DNA of 64,000 bases from the NCBI RefSeq assembly GCF_003573695.1, contig NC_039362.1:176337690-176401689 (forward strand), written 5' to 3'. The position numbers and the translations under genes were made by a program. Every line of letters begins with the position of its first letter. The stretch's first letter is position 1. Below, piece by piece: positions 24,061-35,979 of the stretch. Source of the DNA: Papaver somniferum (taxonomy: Eukaryota; Streptophyta; Magnoliopsida; Ranunculales; Papaveraceae). The notes under the pieces are model-generated. The model made no database searches. It was given only the letters and a program-made list of their open reading frames with translations, and was not told the DNA's origin.

Positions 24061-25063
24061 CGGGTTTGCATAGCATAAAAGGCTAATTCACGAACAAATG
24101 ATTTAGGTACGCATACCGGGTATCTGAAATCTTTTTATCTGAAACCTACTATTTGGATTAAAAATTGATTATAGTGACTAGATATTTACCGATTTTGTGT
24201 GGAGTGTGGACCAAAATATGCCTTGACTGATCTCTGATTAACAAAATTTGATTCTTGTCTCAGAAATCGATTCATGATTCGAAATTACTGATTTTGTTTA
24301 CTAACCTATGTTTCCTCAATCCCGTTTTTATTATAGACTCCCTATGAGAAATTAGATTGACCTTGTTATCCAAAAGCTAATATTTAGTCTAGACATGGGA
24401 AACTCAATTTGAAATGTGTTTGTATGCCTTGAACCATATTTGAAGCTAGAAATGACACATTAGCTCCACCTTTGTGAATTTCTATGATATATCTTGCTAA
24501 AAAGGCGGCCTAGTTGATCCGTAATTTACTTATCAATTTATATATGTGCAACTTTTGTCAAAATCTTGTTTGTTGTAAGTTCGATTATGGAAACTTATCT
24601 TTAATATTCACCAGGATAATCCTCAGTTCAATTTTAAAAATCTGGTATATATTATTTTCCAGAGCAATATTTATTTCGTTGTAAGTCAAAAATACATCTT
24701 CAGACGAATGCGTTAATTTTTAATATTGAAACCTTCCTAGTTACATCGGAGTCGTAAACCTACTAATGTTTGGCATATTATATGGGTTCATTTTTCTTAC
24801 GAAGTTTTCGACTTATAGTAGTCCACTTACCTCCAGGTTTCGATCTCGAAGCCAGGTTCATGCCTCGAAGTTGGCGAATAGGGGTCTGTTTAAGGTTTGG
24901 GGGAATATTCCAAAGGAATCTCTGCTTCCACTAACTCAGAATCTTCATCAGAATCATAAACCTACCAATATTATGTCGGAATCTACACCTGAGTACTAAA
25001 CCTACCAATGTTTGTCAGATATTTTTGACATGGTTATAATAACATAATCTTGACATGGTGGCA

Positions 25064-25640
25064 CCTTTTTCTCTAAAATATCTAAACGACGATTAATTTG
25101 AATCTAAGATTTCCGTGACATGTTCCATAAATAACAATATACAATCCTACCAAAAATGAGAGTATTTCGAAATACAAAACTTTGGATTTTGGTCTTATGA
25201 AGGTTCAAAATAAACACACTTCTGTTCAAAAGCACCTTTTTCTTTAAAACATATAAACAACGATTAATTTGAAGCTAAGATTTCCGTGACATGTTCCTTA
25301 TATAAAAATATACAATCCTACCAAAAATGAAAGTATTTCAAAATAGAGAACTTTGGATTTTGGTCTTATGAAGGTTCAAAAGAAACACACTTCTATTCAA
25401 AAGAACACAGTTGTGTGTCACCTTTTTCTCTAAAACATCTAAACAACAATTAAATTGAAGATAAGATTTCCGTGGCATGTTCCTTATATAAAAATATATA
25501 ATCCTACCAAAAATGAAAGGATTTCGAAATACCGAAATTTGGATTTTGGTCTTATGAAGGTTCAAAAGAAACACACTTCTGTTCAAAAGAAACACACCTG
25601 TATCAATCCGTATGAGAATCCATAACCAATTTTCCACCGT
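25064..25640 (+). repeat. tandem repeat of about 175-190 bp in the CACTA element, three copies
   Basis: Units starting ACCTTTTTCTCTAAAA at about 25064, 25237 and 25429 share GATTTCCGTG(A/G)CATGTTCC, CAATCCTACCAAAAATGA and TTGGATTTTGGTCTTATGAAGG. Distinct in sequence from the 23293 array. Confidence 0.85.
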
Positions 25641-25659
25641 TCAAAAATCTCCACAATCT

Positions 25660-28200
25660 GTATGAGGAATCGAGGATCAATCTGCACCGTCCAAAATTTT
25701 ATACAAAACCCAAAATTTCTCATTCTCTCACTTTCCTCTTTCTCTTCTTTCCTTTCTCTTTCTCGGTTGTTTTCCTCTCTAACTCCGCCTCAACCAAAAC
25801 CCTCTCTCGTAACAAAATTTCCAAATCAAGGCATAACACAAATCCTTGAATCCTTAATCCGTGAATCAAAAACCTTGAATCCTTAATCCGTGAATCAAAA
25901 ACCTATCTGAAATCGAAAAAAAAGCCTCCAATTGAAACATTCATAACCCTAAAAATTTGATATTTTCCCTGAAATAAAAAAAAAACCCTTGTTCTGTGAT
26001 AATGATTGTTCTTCGATCTACTAGATAAGGTATAATCCCGAGCTTAATTTTTTGTTTTTGATGATATTGTTTGATTTTGATCTAAAATGGTTTATTCTTT
26101 ACTCTTTCTTAGGAAAAAGAAGAATTAATGAACAAGAACAAGTCTTGTCATGAACCCCTAACGTTGTCTATCTTCTTTGTTGTAATAGATGATCAATTTT
26201 TGTTTTTATTTTTTTCTTTTACTCGATCTGAAACTTGGGTTTTTCAATTTGGGGATTTTCTGACTCTGTTAGTGAAGATGATATATTTAATTTATTTTCA
26301 ACGGGTTTTTGTTTATAAATATGGTTGGTTGTTTTGAACAAAGGAAGGGTTTGTTGTTATTGGGTTGGTTTATTTGTGTTCCAATTTTTTCTGGTTTAGA
26401 CATGGGTTTTCAATATTGCAGTCATTAAGGTTTTTAAACTGTTCAGTTTAAGTTTGTTGTTTATTGTTCTGCTGATTTATTGTTGTTGTTATGTTGCATA
26501 TGAATAGAAGTGAAAACCCTAACAGTGAAGTTTGACGGGGTAGAAATGGTGCTCGACAAGGTGGTTTATTTTGGTTATTAGGAATGTTTTTTGATGACAA
26601 ATTCATTAAATTAATGCGAGAATTACACAAGTAGTATGCTTACAAAGTATGTATGATTTGTATAAAGTGATATGTTCTTCTATGACCGAAGTCTGTTTTA
26701 ATTCGTTTCTTCTATGACCTGTTGAGTATGCGTGGAAGCATATAAGTGAGTTTGTGTTACAATGTTGGTGTGTATTTTATACTTCTTAATATTTTGTTTA
26801 AGAAACTTGACATTTGTGTAATGAATGGTATCTCTGCTGATCTAGTTTTTTGTAAATGACTAACAGGTTAGTAAACTGTTGCCTATCTACAATTCCACCA
26901 AGGAAAAAAAAGAAAGACTAAGGAAAGCAGCAGGTAATATCACAATCAACAAAGTGAACCATCATTGGCTTCCTAGACTTGATAATATTTTGCCTATTTT
27001 AATGATTTGGTTTCGTTTTATATAGAAGAATGGAGAAGACTTTACTACATTATTTTGTTTGTGTTTGGATGGGAAACCATTTAACAAAGGTCGGTATATC
27101 TACCATTTTTAGTGCATTCGATAAAATTGAACGTATTTCTTTTGTTGATTGATGAACAATTGACTGATTTAATAGGAAAATAGTAAATTCTGCCGAACCT
27201 ATTATTCTACAGTGGAAAGTCTTGGAGCAAGTCGATGAAGAGCTAATAAAAAGAGATGTAAGAGCAGCATGAAGTCTCGTGAAGTAGTTAGTGGAAAACC
27301 CGATGCTCTTTGTTGATTTGGCACAGCAAGGCAGGTAACTATTTTAGTGCATTCTATTAATTCTTGGAACCATAGACGATTGTTCTTGAGTTGGTTTCTT
27401 ATTAGCCCTTCTTTAGTACGAATGATGGAGGATGGATCAATTTTGTTGTTGCTGTTCTTATGTAATTCATCCTATAGTGTGTTATTATACATGTTTTTCC
27501 TAGGAAAGATATGGGTGATTTGAGGAATCCTAGAATAGATCCTACTGTTTGAGTTGTTCCTTTAATTGTTGTGTTTGTTGATGATGGATTGTGTCCATCG
27601 TATTCTGATTTCCAATGGGGACTTGTTTGATTTTTACCATTGGAGAGTAAGATGTAGCATTTGGAATGGTTGTCTTATTTGTGTTTAATTGCATTGCAGA
27701 TACTCCCAAATCTCCACACTTTGGATGAATTGCAGCGGAATGACTTGATCCTTTAGCAATTCTTTTACCTGTGGATGGGACTTTGATTTCATTTGGAAGG
27801 TAACTTCAACTTGATGTTTTTAGATCAAAGATCCCACTGGTAGAATACAATTCACAAAACACGCCATGTAATATGCATCATATCAATTGGACCCTTCTCT
27901 GGAAGCAGGCACCAATATATTTCATTAGTACTATATTATTTTGTCGCAAATCTTTCTTTCAACGATTGGGAGTGACAAATTGTATCTATTTAAATGACAA
28001 GACAAATAAATTCATGTTGCAAAATTTGATACTTGTTTGTTTTGTCAATCAAATTTTAATTTGTACGTTTGATGTCATACTTTGCAGATTGATTCTCGAA
28101 ATCTTACATCCAAGGTCAGATTCCAATAACCTTTTTGAGTGGGTTACCCTGTACCAGTCGAGTTTTCTTTGGTGTTTATGCGTTGTTGTTTGCTGCTGAA
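25660..28200 (+). pseudogene. probable captured host-gene fragment inside the CACTA element
   Basis: The segment has the look of a spliced plant gene: a CT-rich leader at 25700-25800 and exon-like islands after good acceptors (TTCTACAG at 27213, CATTGCAG at about 27700, TTTGCAG at 28087). The islands read VLEQVDEELIKRD and then, after a second acceptor, LHTLDELQRND. These resemble, from memory, neighbouring exons of a chloroplast CAAX-protease-like membrane protein of plants (BCM type). Stops and frame breaks show it is not functional. Capture of gene pieces by CACTA elements is well known. The parent gene is a guess; the exon-intron texture is what I actually see. Confidence 0.35.
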
Positions 28201-28871
28201 GCTAGGGAAATAGTTATGATCAGGGTCAATTCTTATTAAAAGTAGGCTCTTTGTTGTATTTTCCCAAGTGTTTCAGCTTTCTAATTTGAAAGATTGTAAT
28301 GTAAAATGATACTTTTGGGCTCAAATATACTGGATATGACCGAATTTGTAGTTGCACCAATATTCTTGTTATAAATTTGCACTTGAGAAGAATTTGATTC
28401 TGGCATGATATGAACTGCAGTGTATTTTCAGGTCACTGGAACATTAAATTTTCAGGTAACCGAAACCTGATATTTCAGGCCGGAATCACCTGAAATTGTA
28501 TTTCTTTTTTTAATTCAAATTTAACAATTTCCTAATGGAAAAATCCGTTAGCCTATTTTGAAAAAATAAGACACATGTCATCTCTTTATTAGCCCCTTGA
28601 ACTGTTATACAAAGAGTTAGCAAAGATTATAACACAATCTCCACATTACAAATTAAATATAAAGTGTAAAATGCCTATAGTTAGGATAAATATTGTAATG
28701 AAAATGAAGTGTTAGCGTATTTAATTTCCCTAATGGAGTAAAAGAGTTAGACAAACTCCTAACACATTATATAACTGTATTCCAGTAACTATTTTTCTTA
28801 GTTGGGGAAATTAACTTGTATTTTTTAGTAAAACTTTTATTCCATAAGGAAAACCTAGATATGGTGTAGTG

Positions 28872-30928
28872 GTTTCTTGCGGTTGATCGAGTCTTTGAAT
28901 CTTGTTATTTCCTCCACGATTGTAGAAATTTCTTTCTCTTTCATACTCTTCTTGATCTCGGCTTCCCAAAGCTACCAGTTTCTGTTGATTGTTACTTGTC
29001 ACCTTCTCTTGTAGTACTTGCGAAGTATTCGCCACTGTGTTTATTAGCTTGGGTAATTAGCTTGCACTCTCTGTTTGTGAGCTAGTGTTTGCAACTGGAT
29101 ATGATTCCATTTCATTTTTCCTTTCCTCTAGAGCAATGTATTCTTCTTGAAGTTCTCGCAATTCAGTCATTGTGATCGTATTCTTGACTCTGAAAATTTG
29201 GACATACAATAGGTTTGTTGCAAACATAGCATTGATAAATGATAATATAAGATATCTCTCATCTACACGGCCAGCCATTTCACTACACATAGTTCTCCAT
29301 CTTTTATTCAGGTGTTTCAAACTTTCGCCAATTCTTTATTTTAATCCAAACACATATTCTATACCAGGTCGCGAGGAATTATTACTTATATATGCCCCCA
29401 AGAATGTAGTCTGCAAATGATTGAAGGAGGTTATTGTGTTCTTTGGTAGGCCTTCAAACCATTTTAACGCCTCTCCTGTTAAGATGGATGCGAAATATTT
29501 GCACAATACGACATCTTGATTTTCCCATTGTAACATGCACCTCACATAGGCTTTAATGTGTTGAATTGCACAAGTTGTCCCATCAAAAATTCTGGTTAAT
29601 GCGGGCAAATTGCATTTCGGTGGTATTCCTCCTAATTGTACTTCCATTGTAAATGGAGTTTTCGCAGCTTCTTCTATTGATTCATCCAATTGTCTTCTAC
29701 CTACTTCTCCTTTATTATTTAGCATTCCTTTCATTTCTTATAATTCTTTCAAGATTTGTTTATTTACACCTGAATCTTGATCCATTGGTCTCTTTAATTT
29801 CGCCTCTCTTCTTCTGCGTTCATGTCTATCTTCACTCGCGAAATTTTTCATTTCTTCTTCATTATCCTCATCTCGTCTTCTTCTGCGATTCTCTTCCTCA
29901 TCTCTATCTTGAATTCGCATATGATGATGCCTTTCATTTTCCCCTCCATGATTTTGTTCATTTCTTATCAATTCAATTCGCTGTCTTTCAGCCATCCTCT
30001 TTACTCTATCATACTCCTCATTGAGATTACCGTTATTCCGGTTTTGTGTACGCCTTCTTTCTCGATTGTCATGATTGTTCTGGCGAATTGTCTCCTGAAG
30101 CTCTTGTTCTTCCATTTCCGCTCTCAATATTTCACGTTCGCAGATAAAACGTGCTTGTTCAGCATAATGTATTTCAATTTCTTCTTCAATTGTCTGTTGA
30201 TTTCTTTGAGTTTCTCTCACATGTAAAATTCTTCTTCCTTCCTCTCGATTTCCTTCGCCATCTTGGTCATTTTGTTCCTGATGTTGTCCGTTCTCTTGAT
30301 TTCCACCATTTTTCCATCATCAAAAGTTTCATTTTGTGGAACGTAACGATCATCATCTCTTTCTATATTTTCGCGATATTTTTCATTTGGATTTGATATT
30401 TCTTCTTGAATATTATTTTCAGCATTGATTGTGGGTGAGTTTCGCCTCATTTCTCTTCTAGTCGATCTTGAATAGGATTTTGTAATACTTCTCGATCTTC
30501 TATTCTGTAGTCTTATATTCTCCATCCTTAATTCGTGATTTTTCCTTGTTAAATTTGCACGTTCTTCTGCCTCAGCTCTTCTTTCTTCATGTATTCTTCG
30601 TCTCAACGTTTCTAACGCTCCAATTTCCTCATCTCCATGAATTATTCCCTCATCTGCTTCTTGATTTCTCTCTTCTTGTTATAATTTCTGTTTTGTTGCT
30701 CTTCTTTTACTTCTTCTGCCGAATTTGATTGCCAAGTGTGTATGCTCACCCTATCATAATATGTATTCCTCCCTTGAACTAGTAGTGTTGAATTGGTGGT
30801 TGAATTTGATTTTCTCTATTACTTCTCATTCTAGTAGATTCTCCCATTTCACTTCTTTCTCTTCCAGCAATTCTTTTGCTTCTTCTAACAGTAGTCGGTT
30901 GTTCGGATGTATTTCTTCTTCTAGCCAT
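28872..30928 (-). pseudogene. Tat-type gag, N-terminal and capsid part
   Basis: The minus-strand start codon is at 30926-30928 (MARRRNTSEQ...). A long Arg/Glu/Asn-rich charged region spans about 30800-29760. The retrotransposon gag (capsid) domain spans about 29680-29060, with landmarks GGIPPKCNLP, FDGTT, MLQWENQ, YFASILTGEALKWFEGLP and FLGAY. Several stops interrupt the frame, for example at about 30780, 30215, 29736 and 29335. The CACTA element cuts the 3' part; the rest of gag resumes at 19240. The protein would form the particle shell. The block motifs place it in the Tat/Ogre group of Ty3 elements. Confidence 0.8.
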
Positions 30929-31044
30929 TTCTTCAATGTTAACAATATTGCAAGAAATTATGGAAAATTCTTAATCAATCACTCTAAATTTTCACAAATC
31001 TCAATATCAATCTTCAGCTTTTTCTAAAATAATCTTCAACACGT

Positions 31045-31061
31045 CCCTGTTTCTAGCGCCA
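31045..31061 (-). other. primer-binding site of the Tat-type element
   Basis: On the minus strand TGGCGCTAGAAACAGGG lies three bases inside the 5' LTR, starting with the TGGCGC expected to pair with a tRNA 3' end. The tRNA was not identified. Confidence 0.6.
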
Positions 31062-31064
31062 TTA

Positions 31065-31535
31065 TGTAGTTGCAGGAAATCCTACACTACACCCCTCATA
31101 TGATTTCATTATTAATCAACTCATTCTTAGGTTTACACTCTTAATTTTATTGATCAATCTTTGAATGTTCTTACAAGAAAAGATAAAGAAATCAAGATTG
31201 AACTCTGCTCTAGACTTTCTCTCTCCTATTTACCTGTTTCTTACTAAAAAAAGATCTCCCCCTCTCTTTACAACTCGAACGACTATTTATAAGGAAATAC
31301 ATAATGGATAACAGCTAATCTGTCCTTTATTTTCGGGTATGGTCTGCGATATTCTCGCAACCTTACAAATGTTAATTTCGCAAACTCTCTAATTTTCGCA
31401 GGACTATCATATCTTTCTCGTGATCTTAGCTGGCGTCATTTATTTTATCATTTCTGAAATTGTTCTGCGACGCTGTTGTGCTGTGTCATTAATAATTTCG
31501 CTGAAACATTGTAATTGCGAGATTCTGATCCTACA
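31065..31535 (-). repeat. 5' LTR of the Tat-type element
   Basis: 471 bp, TGTAG...CTACA. Retains TATAAATAG on the minus strand (31283-31291), so it is the copy able to drive leftward transcription of gag. Confidence 0.92.
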
Positions 31536-31998
31536 GATGTACAGCGGTAAGCAAAGACATTGACATTATTATATATGTGCATAAAGAATGCACATCACAA
31601 ACAAGGAAACAAAACAATGATTGAAACTATGATCGTTAGAAACAGGTAATTGGCATAATGGTAACCGGGCCAAGTGACAGAATCAAAAGTTTCATATATG
31701 TTGTAAAATACTTGTAAGATGGTGGACTAATTGTTTCGATTATTACCCAGTAACTTATGCTAATGCACGCCACTTCAATAGCCAACTATATACAACATTA
31801 GTAAGAATTACAACTCTTGGAGTTCGACGATGGTTGATAGCATCAGATAAGTTGATAGCATCAGTTTAAGGTAATAAAGATTTTTTTTCCTTTTTTATCG
31901 GCATTTTAAAAGAGTCCATTAGTCTTTAAGTGTTCCCATTAAATTGGTGAAAAAGATAACCATTGTTAATAAGATTACCGATATAAATGAAGGGTAAA

Positions 31999-32129
31999 TT
32001 AGGAGTATGAAATTGTGTTAAAAATCGTCCAAAAATAGAAGGATAATTGTCGGTTTTTGATTGGTCCCCATACCCCTTCGGATTTTGCCCCATCAAAAAA
32101 TTTCTGACTTAATGGTGGGACGGAGGGAG
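31999..32129. repeat. right terminal repeat of the Mutator-like element, then the right tip of the Stowaway MITE
   Basis: 31999-32106 is the reverse complement of 12267-12375. 32107-32115 is the ACTTAATGG target duplication. 32114-32129 (TGGGACGGAGGGAG) is the Stowaway tip that belongs with 11921-12266. Confidence 0.85.
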
Positions 32130-32359
32130 CCAGTAATGTTTCCCAAGTTGTTACGCCCATAGTGGATCCAAAAGTGGCAAAACATTAGGTACCGGCAAGA
32201 ACTGTGGGCCTAAGAAAAACGATTATGGGCCTCTACATCTGACCAAATCTTCTTGAATGGCTTTGGAAAAAAACTTTCATTTGATGAATTACTAACAATT
32301 AGACTTAACTAGTATACACATAATTGGTACTTTAATTACATGCTTAACGCTAATTAAAC
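32130..32359 (-). other. 3' flank of the NPF transporter gene
   Basis: AT-rich sequence after the transporter's stop codon, presumably its 3' untranslated region. No unambiguous AATAAA was found on the minus strand. The nested TE block begins only 230 bp beyond the stop codon. Confidence 0.4.
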
Positions 32360-35300
32360 CTATAGTGGCACCGCCTCAACTGAAAACGCTGCAGTGTTGT
32401 TATGCATATCAAGATCTTTAACACTTTCCATTTGAATTCCTGCACCACCTGAACTTCCCTTTTCTTCAACCTCATTATCCGCACTAGTCTCCTTCTTGTA
32501 TTGATATTTCTTTGATACCCAAAGATAGGCGCCTAAATTGAGTACAGATATTACCATAAGGAAACCGTAATAGTAATCCAAATGAGACTCATTTAAGTTC
32601 TTCCCAATCCAGCTTTTCTTTCCATGCCTACTTGTTACTCTATCCACCATTGTCACTAGAAAGCTGTTCAAAAAATTACCAACACCGATCCCGCTTGTAA
32701 AAAAACTTGTTCCAAGACTCTGCATGTTTTCAGGCGACTGATCGTAAAAGAATTCTAGCAACCCAATCGCATTAAATACATCTGCAATCCCTAGAAGTAC
32801 GTATTGTGGCATCAGCCAAAAAATGCTCATGGGGATGGTGTCTTTTGCAGAAGTTATCCCATATACCTTTATAATGTGTAACCTCTTAAGTTCCACAGCA
32901 TACGCTACAAAAATAGCTACAATTTGGATAACAAAACCTGTTCCAAGTCGTTGGAGCAGTGTGATTCCTCTAGGATTTCCAGTTCTCCGTCTCATCATGG
33001 GAACGAAGTACCGGTCGTACATTGGAACAGAGACAAGCATTGAAAACGTCACGAAACTCCCAAGAGATGCAGCAGGGATTTGAATATTGCCTAGGGTTCG
33101 GTCAAGAGTTGTTCCTTGCTTGACGAAAAGAGTGTTAATTTGAGCCCAAATGGTGCTAGGAATAAGAGAAACTAGCCAAACTAAAGCCATTCCTAATACT
33201 AACTTGGTCCCTTCAACTTGGGTCACAGTACATGGTGGTTGTCTGGTTGATGATGTGTTGCCTACATTCATCCCATCATCTTTTATTGCAGCCTTGTCCA
33301 AAAACCTGATCAATCATGAAAAACAGTTGTTAGTTGTTGCATTTTTTTCAGGATACTGCATGTCCTTTACAGCTGACTTTGTTACAGTTCAAGGAATCTG
33401 TGGGTAAATAAGGAGGTTTTCCTAGATGATTGTGATGAAAAGTTTATGGTGGTAGGGTATGAAGTTTGGTGGCAAAAGTGACCTCACTTGCAGCTTTCTG
33501 TATTTATGGCCATCCAATTTGGTGATTGTACTGCAAAAATTCAAGGTTCAATTTTGCCCACCAAACAAGTGGGAATCAACTTCTTGCCAGGTGTAGTCCA
33601 TGATTCTTCGTAGGGTATATCCTGATTCCAGAAAGGTTTTGTTAGTCCTATCCTATGTATCATGCACATCATATGGTTGGCAGTGGGTGGGGGGGTGGGG
33701 GGGCTAACATAGTTGGAAAAAAAAAAAGTTGACAAAACAGGCTTGTTTGATTTTCATCATCACTGTGTAATGATTTGCTTCTTTCCCGTATGGATTGTTG
33801 ATTTCACATTATTGGTTGTTTTTGTGCGGTTTAGTAGTCGTGTTAGATAGTTTTGGCCGTTTATACATTTTCACAATGGAATATTTTTAGCAGATTGAAG
33901 GAAAAAATAAAATCTTACCTGAAAGCCGAAGTGTGAAAGACACGGCGTCTGCGAGTGATGATATAATCTTGTGGGTGAAGCTCAAACAGTTCCAAAGGGT
34001 TGCTAGGAAGTTGAAGTTTCCGGTTAGCGAAAGCAGCCATTGGGACATAAACCAAGTCCCTAGCAGGACTTTTAGTGTTCCTAGCTTTGTGCCTGTATTT
34101 AGGTGTCCCAAAATAGAAAATGACAAGTGATACAAGAAGACCCACAGTAGGGATACCATACCCTAAACCCCAACCTAGATTCTCCTGTATATAGACAAGT
34201 CCTAGTGTTGCAAATAAAGCACCCAAGAAGGAACTAAACATCCACCAGTTGAAGAATGATACTTTGAGTTGCTTCTCATGTGGATTGAAATCATCAAACT
34301 GGTCAGCACCAAATGTTGATATATTTGGTTTGGTCCCACCAGCTCCAACAGCTATGATGTAGAGTGCTGAATAGAAGAAAGCTATTTGTGATGTTGTTGC
34401 TTTGCTGCACAGGGCTCCTTTTATGTTGCTGCTGCAAGTCGGTGGTTTCAGTGATTTAAGAGAGACAGCCATTGTCAGCAGCACCATACCCTGATTTTAT
34501 GCATATGACAACAAAATGATGATGCATGAGATTTTTAACCAGAAAAAACCTTATCTTATAATAAAAACCCACAACAAACTATAAATGTTTGGTTCTATTA
34601 TTAAGACTGTGTCTATCAATCTTGGGGCAATTGCCCTTTTGACGTATGCTATCTTTATGCCAGTTATCTCAGTTGTCAGTTTGTTTGGTTCAAAGTTATT
34701 ACTAACAATTTCGCAACAGCAATGCATTTTTTTTCCTGTAAACTCACAGTAATACCAAACTCGCGGTAATATCAAACTCGCCTTTAAAGTGCTGGAAAAT
34801 TACACAAAAACTGGTCGTTGACGAACGTCAAATCAGTCTACCGGTGGACCATGCATATGTGTGAGGGCATGAATCTATTGGGCAAGATTCACATGGTGTA
34901 CTTTCACTAATATTCATGCTCCACTAAGAGCAACTTGCGAAGGTAATCAGAACATATGTGTACGAACCACACAATTAAAGCTTTAATAAAGCTTAAAAGA
35001 TATATCATCATGGCCTAACTATTCTAATCACTCAATGATTATCTTTTTACTTTTGAGGTGAGTGGGATTAAAAAAATTGGATTAAGGAACGAAAATATAA
35101 ACTAAGCTATCAACAATAATAAACACGTTACATTTTAACTTACCAGTATGTAAATGAGAGACGAAACAGTAAACGTCCAGAACCGACCGAGATAAGAATC
35201 AGCGATGTAGGCACCGATGATCGGTGTAATCCATACAGAGCCTGACCAGTTATTCACATTCCTCACTGATGAAACAGTATCTTCATGGAGTTGGGTAGTC

Positions 35301-35872
35301 AAGTAAACAACCAAATTTGAAGATATTCCGTAGAATGCCATCCTCTCAAATGCTTCATAACCTATCCAAAAAGGGATAACAGTCAAAACTAAGAAAAACA
35401 AAGATGTTATTTGATTAAATTAGACAAAAAGAATTGTAGAGTGTTAGCTACTATTTCTAGTGCTCATATGCTAAACACTTTTCCATTAACAAATTCTTAA
35501 AGCGAATCCATAACTATTAAAAACATGTATACTTCTATCGTGATTAAGAAATTCCGTTTTATTTGTTTTCTGAGGGACGATTCGATTCAAAACTCATCAG
35601 CACCTTGAATTACACGTAAAATTAGAACAATCAACTACTAATCTTTTATATAATAACAAAGAAAACATGTTTGATTTTGATTTCTGATTCTGATGTGAAG
35701 AGCTAGCAGGTAATTATATTATTTGGATCAATCAATAAAGCTAAGAAATATAAACATGATACGTACCGACTAGATAAGAGCAAGCTTTCCATTTTCCGGT
35801 GCCAGAGCTCAGAACAGGACGTCCTTGAAGATCCGCGGAGCCATCTTGTGTGTAAAGCTTTTCTTCCCCCAT
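32360..35872 (-). CDS. NPF: NPF (NRT1/PTR family) transporter, NPF5-like
   Basis: A proton-coupled transporter of the major facilitator superfamily; NPF members carry nitrate, peptides, hormones or specialised metabolites across the plasma or vacuolar membrane. Four exons on the minus strand: 35767-35872, 35144-35361, 33919-34490 and 32360-33305. All junctions are GT-AG and together give 613 residues, a normal NPF length. Exon 1 encodes a cytosolic N-terminus (YTQDGSADLQG) typical of NPF5. Exon 2 has the proton-coupling ExxER motif (EAFER, about residues 38-42). Exon 3 has the family signature region GAGGTKPNISTFGADQFDD at about 148-166. A hydrophilic loop at about 250-320 separates helices 6 and 7. 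Exon 4 contains helices 7-12, including an FFYDQSPENMQSLGTS block. No stops or frameshifts. Substrate cannot be inferred. Closest remembered relatives are Arabidopsis NPF5.2/PTR3 and NPF5.3. Confidence 0.93.
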
Positions 35873-35969
35873 TAAAGAGAAGCGAAATATGTTTAGTATA
35901 GAGTTAAAGAGGAAGAGACCAAGTATTTGATCAGCTACTAGACTATGCTATGTGCATCTATATGAGTGT

Positions 35970-35979
35970 CTATATATAG
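35970..35979 (-). promoter_or_regulatory. TATA box of the NPF gene
   Basis: CTATATATAG on the minus strand about 100 bp upstream of the start codon at 35872, a usual distance for a plant core promoter with a short leader. No other element could be assigned. Confidence 0.5.

Larger units (their letters stand above)
19241..28871. mobile_element. CACTA (En/Spm) DNA transposon, non-autonomous, 9.6 kb
   Basis: Left terminus CACTACACCAAATATAGG (19241-19258); right terminus, reverse complemented, CACTACACCATATCTAGG (28854-28871). Flanked by GTT on both sides. Subterminal regions are rich in short GTTAG/CTAAC motifs on both strands (19260-19560 and 28530-28760), which are likely transposase-binding repeats. 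No frame encodes a CACTA transposase, so it must be mobilised in trans. The interior holds two tandem-repeat arrays and intron-like and exon-like stretches suggesting captured host sequence. It interrupts the retrotransposon gag, so it arrived later. Confidence 0.92.
13069..31535 (-). mobile_element. Tat/Ogre-type Ty3 LTR retrotransposon, non-autonomous, split by a CACTA element
   Basis: LTRs of 471 bp each (13069-13539 and 31065-31535), TGTAG...CTACA ends, and target duplication AATGT/GATGT (one mismatch). It reads on the minus strand: primer site at 31045-31061, gag from 30928, gag C-terminus and protease to about 18130, then an antisense accessory gene near the 3' LTR. Reverse transcriptase, RNase H and integrase are absent. 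Subtracting the 9.6-kb CACTA insertion leaves 8.8 kb. Gag with the CxxHxxxGHxTxxC-type knuckle plus an antisense extra gene is the layout described for Tat-lineage elements (for example gene23 of maize Grande). Confidence 0.9.
12267..32106. mobile_element. Mutator-like (MULE) non-autonomous element with nested insertions
   Basis: Terminal inverted repeats of about 108 bp, at 12267-12375 and 31999-32106, share GATGGGG, ATCCGAAGGGG and ACCGACAATTATCC on opposite strands. A perfect 9-bp target duplication, ACTTAATGG, flanks them at 12258-12266 and 32107-32115; 9 bp with long inverted repeats is the Mutator signature. Without its nested passengers the element is about 1 kb and has no transposase frame. 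It hosts the 12377-12720 MITE and the Tat-type retrotransposon. Confidence 0.88.

Noticed and set aside
30546..31027. Plus-strand frames rich in Leu, Phe and Ser between 29650 and 31027
   Set aside because: They are the antisense of the Arg/Glu-rich gag coding strand.
12267..32106. Single long inverted repeat forming one 20-kb transposon with all inner genes as cargo
   Set aside because: Inner layers have their own terminal repeats and TSDs, so they are later insertions and not cargo.
33887..34159. Second minus-strand frame and plus-strand frames within the transporter exons
   Set aside because: Alternative frames of a well-supported exon; no independent support.
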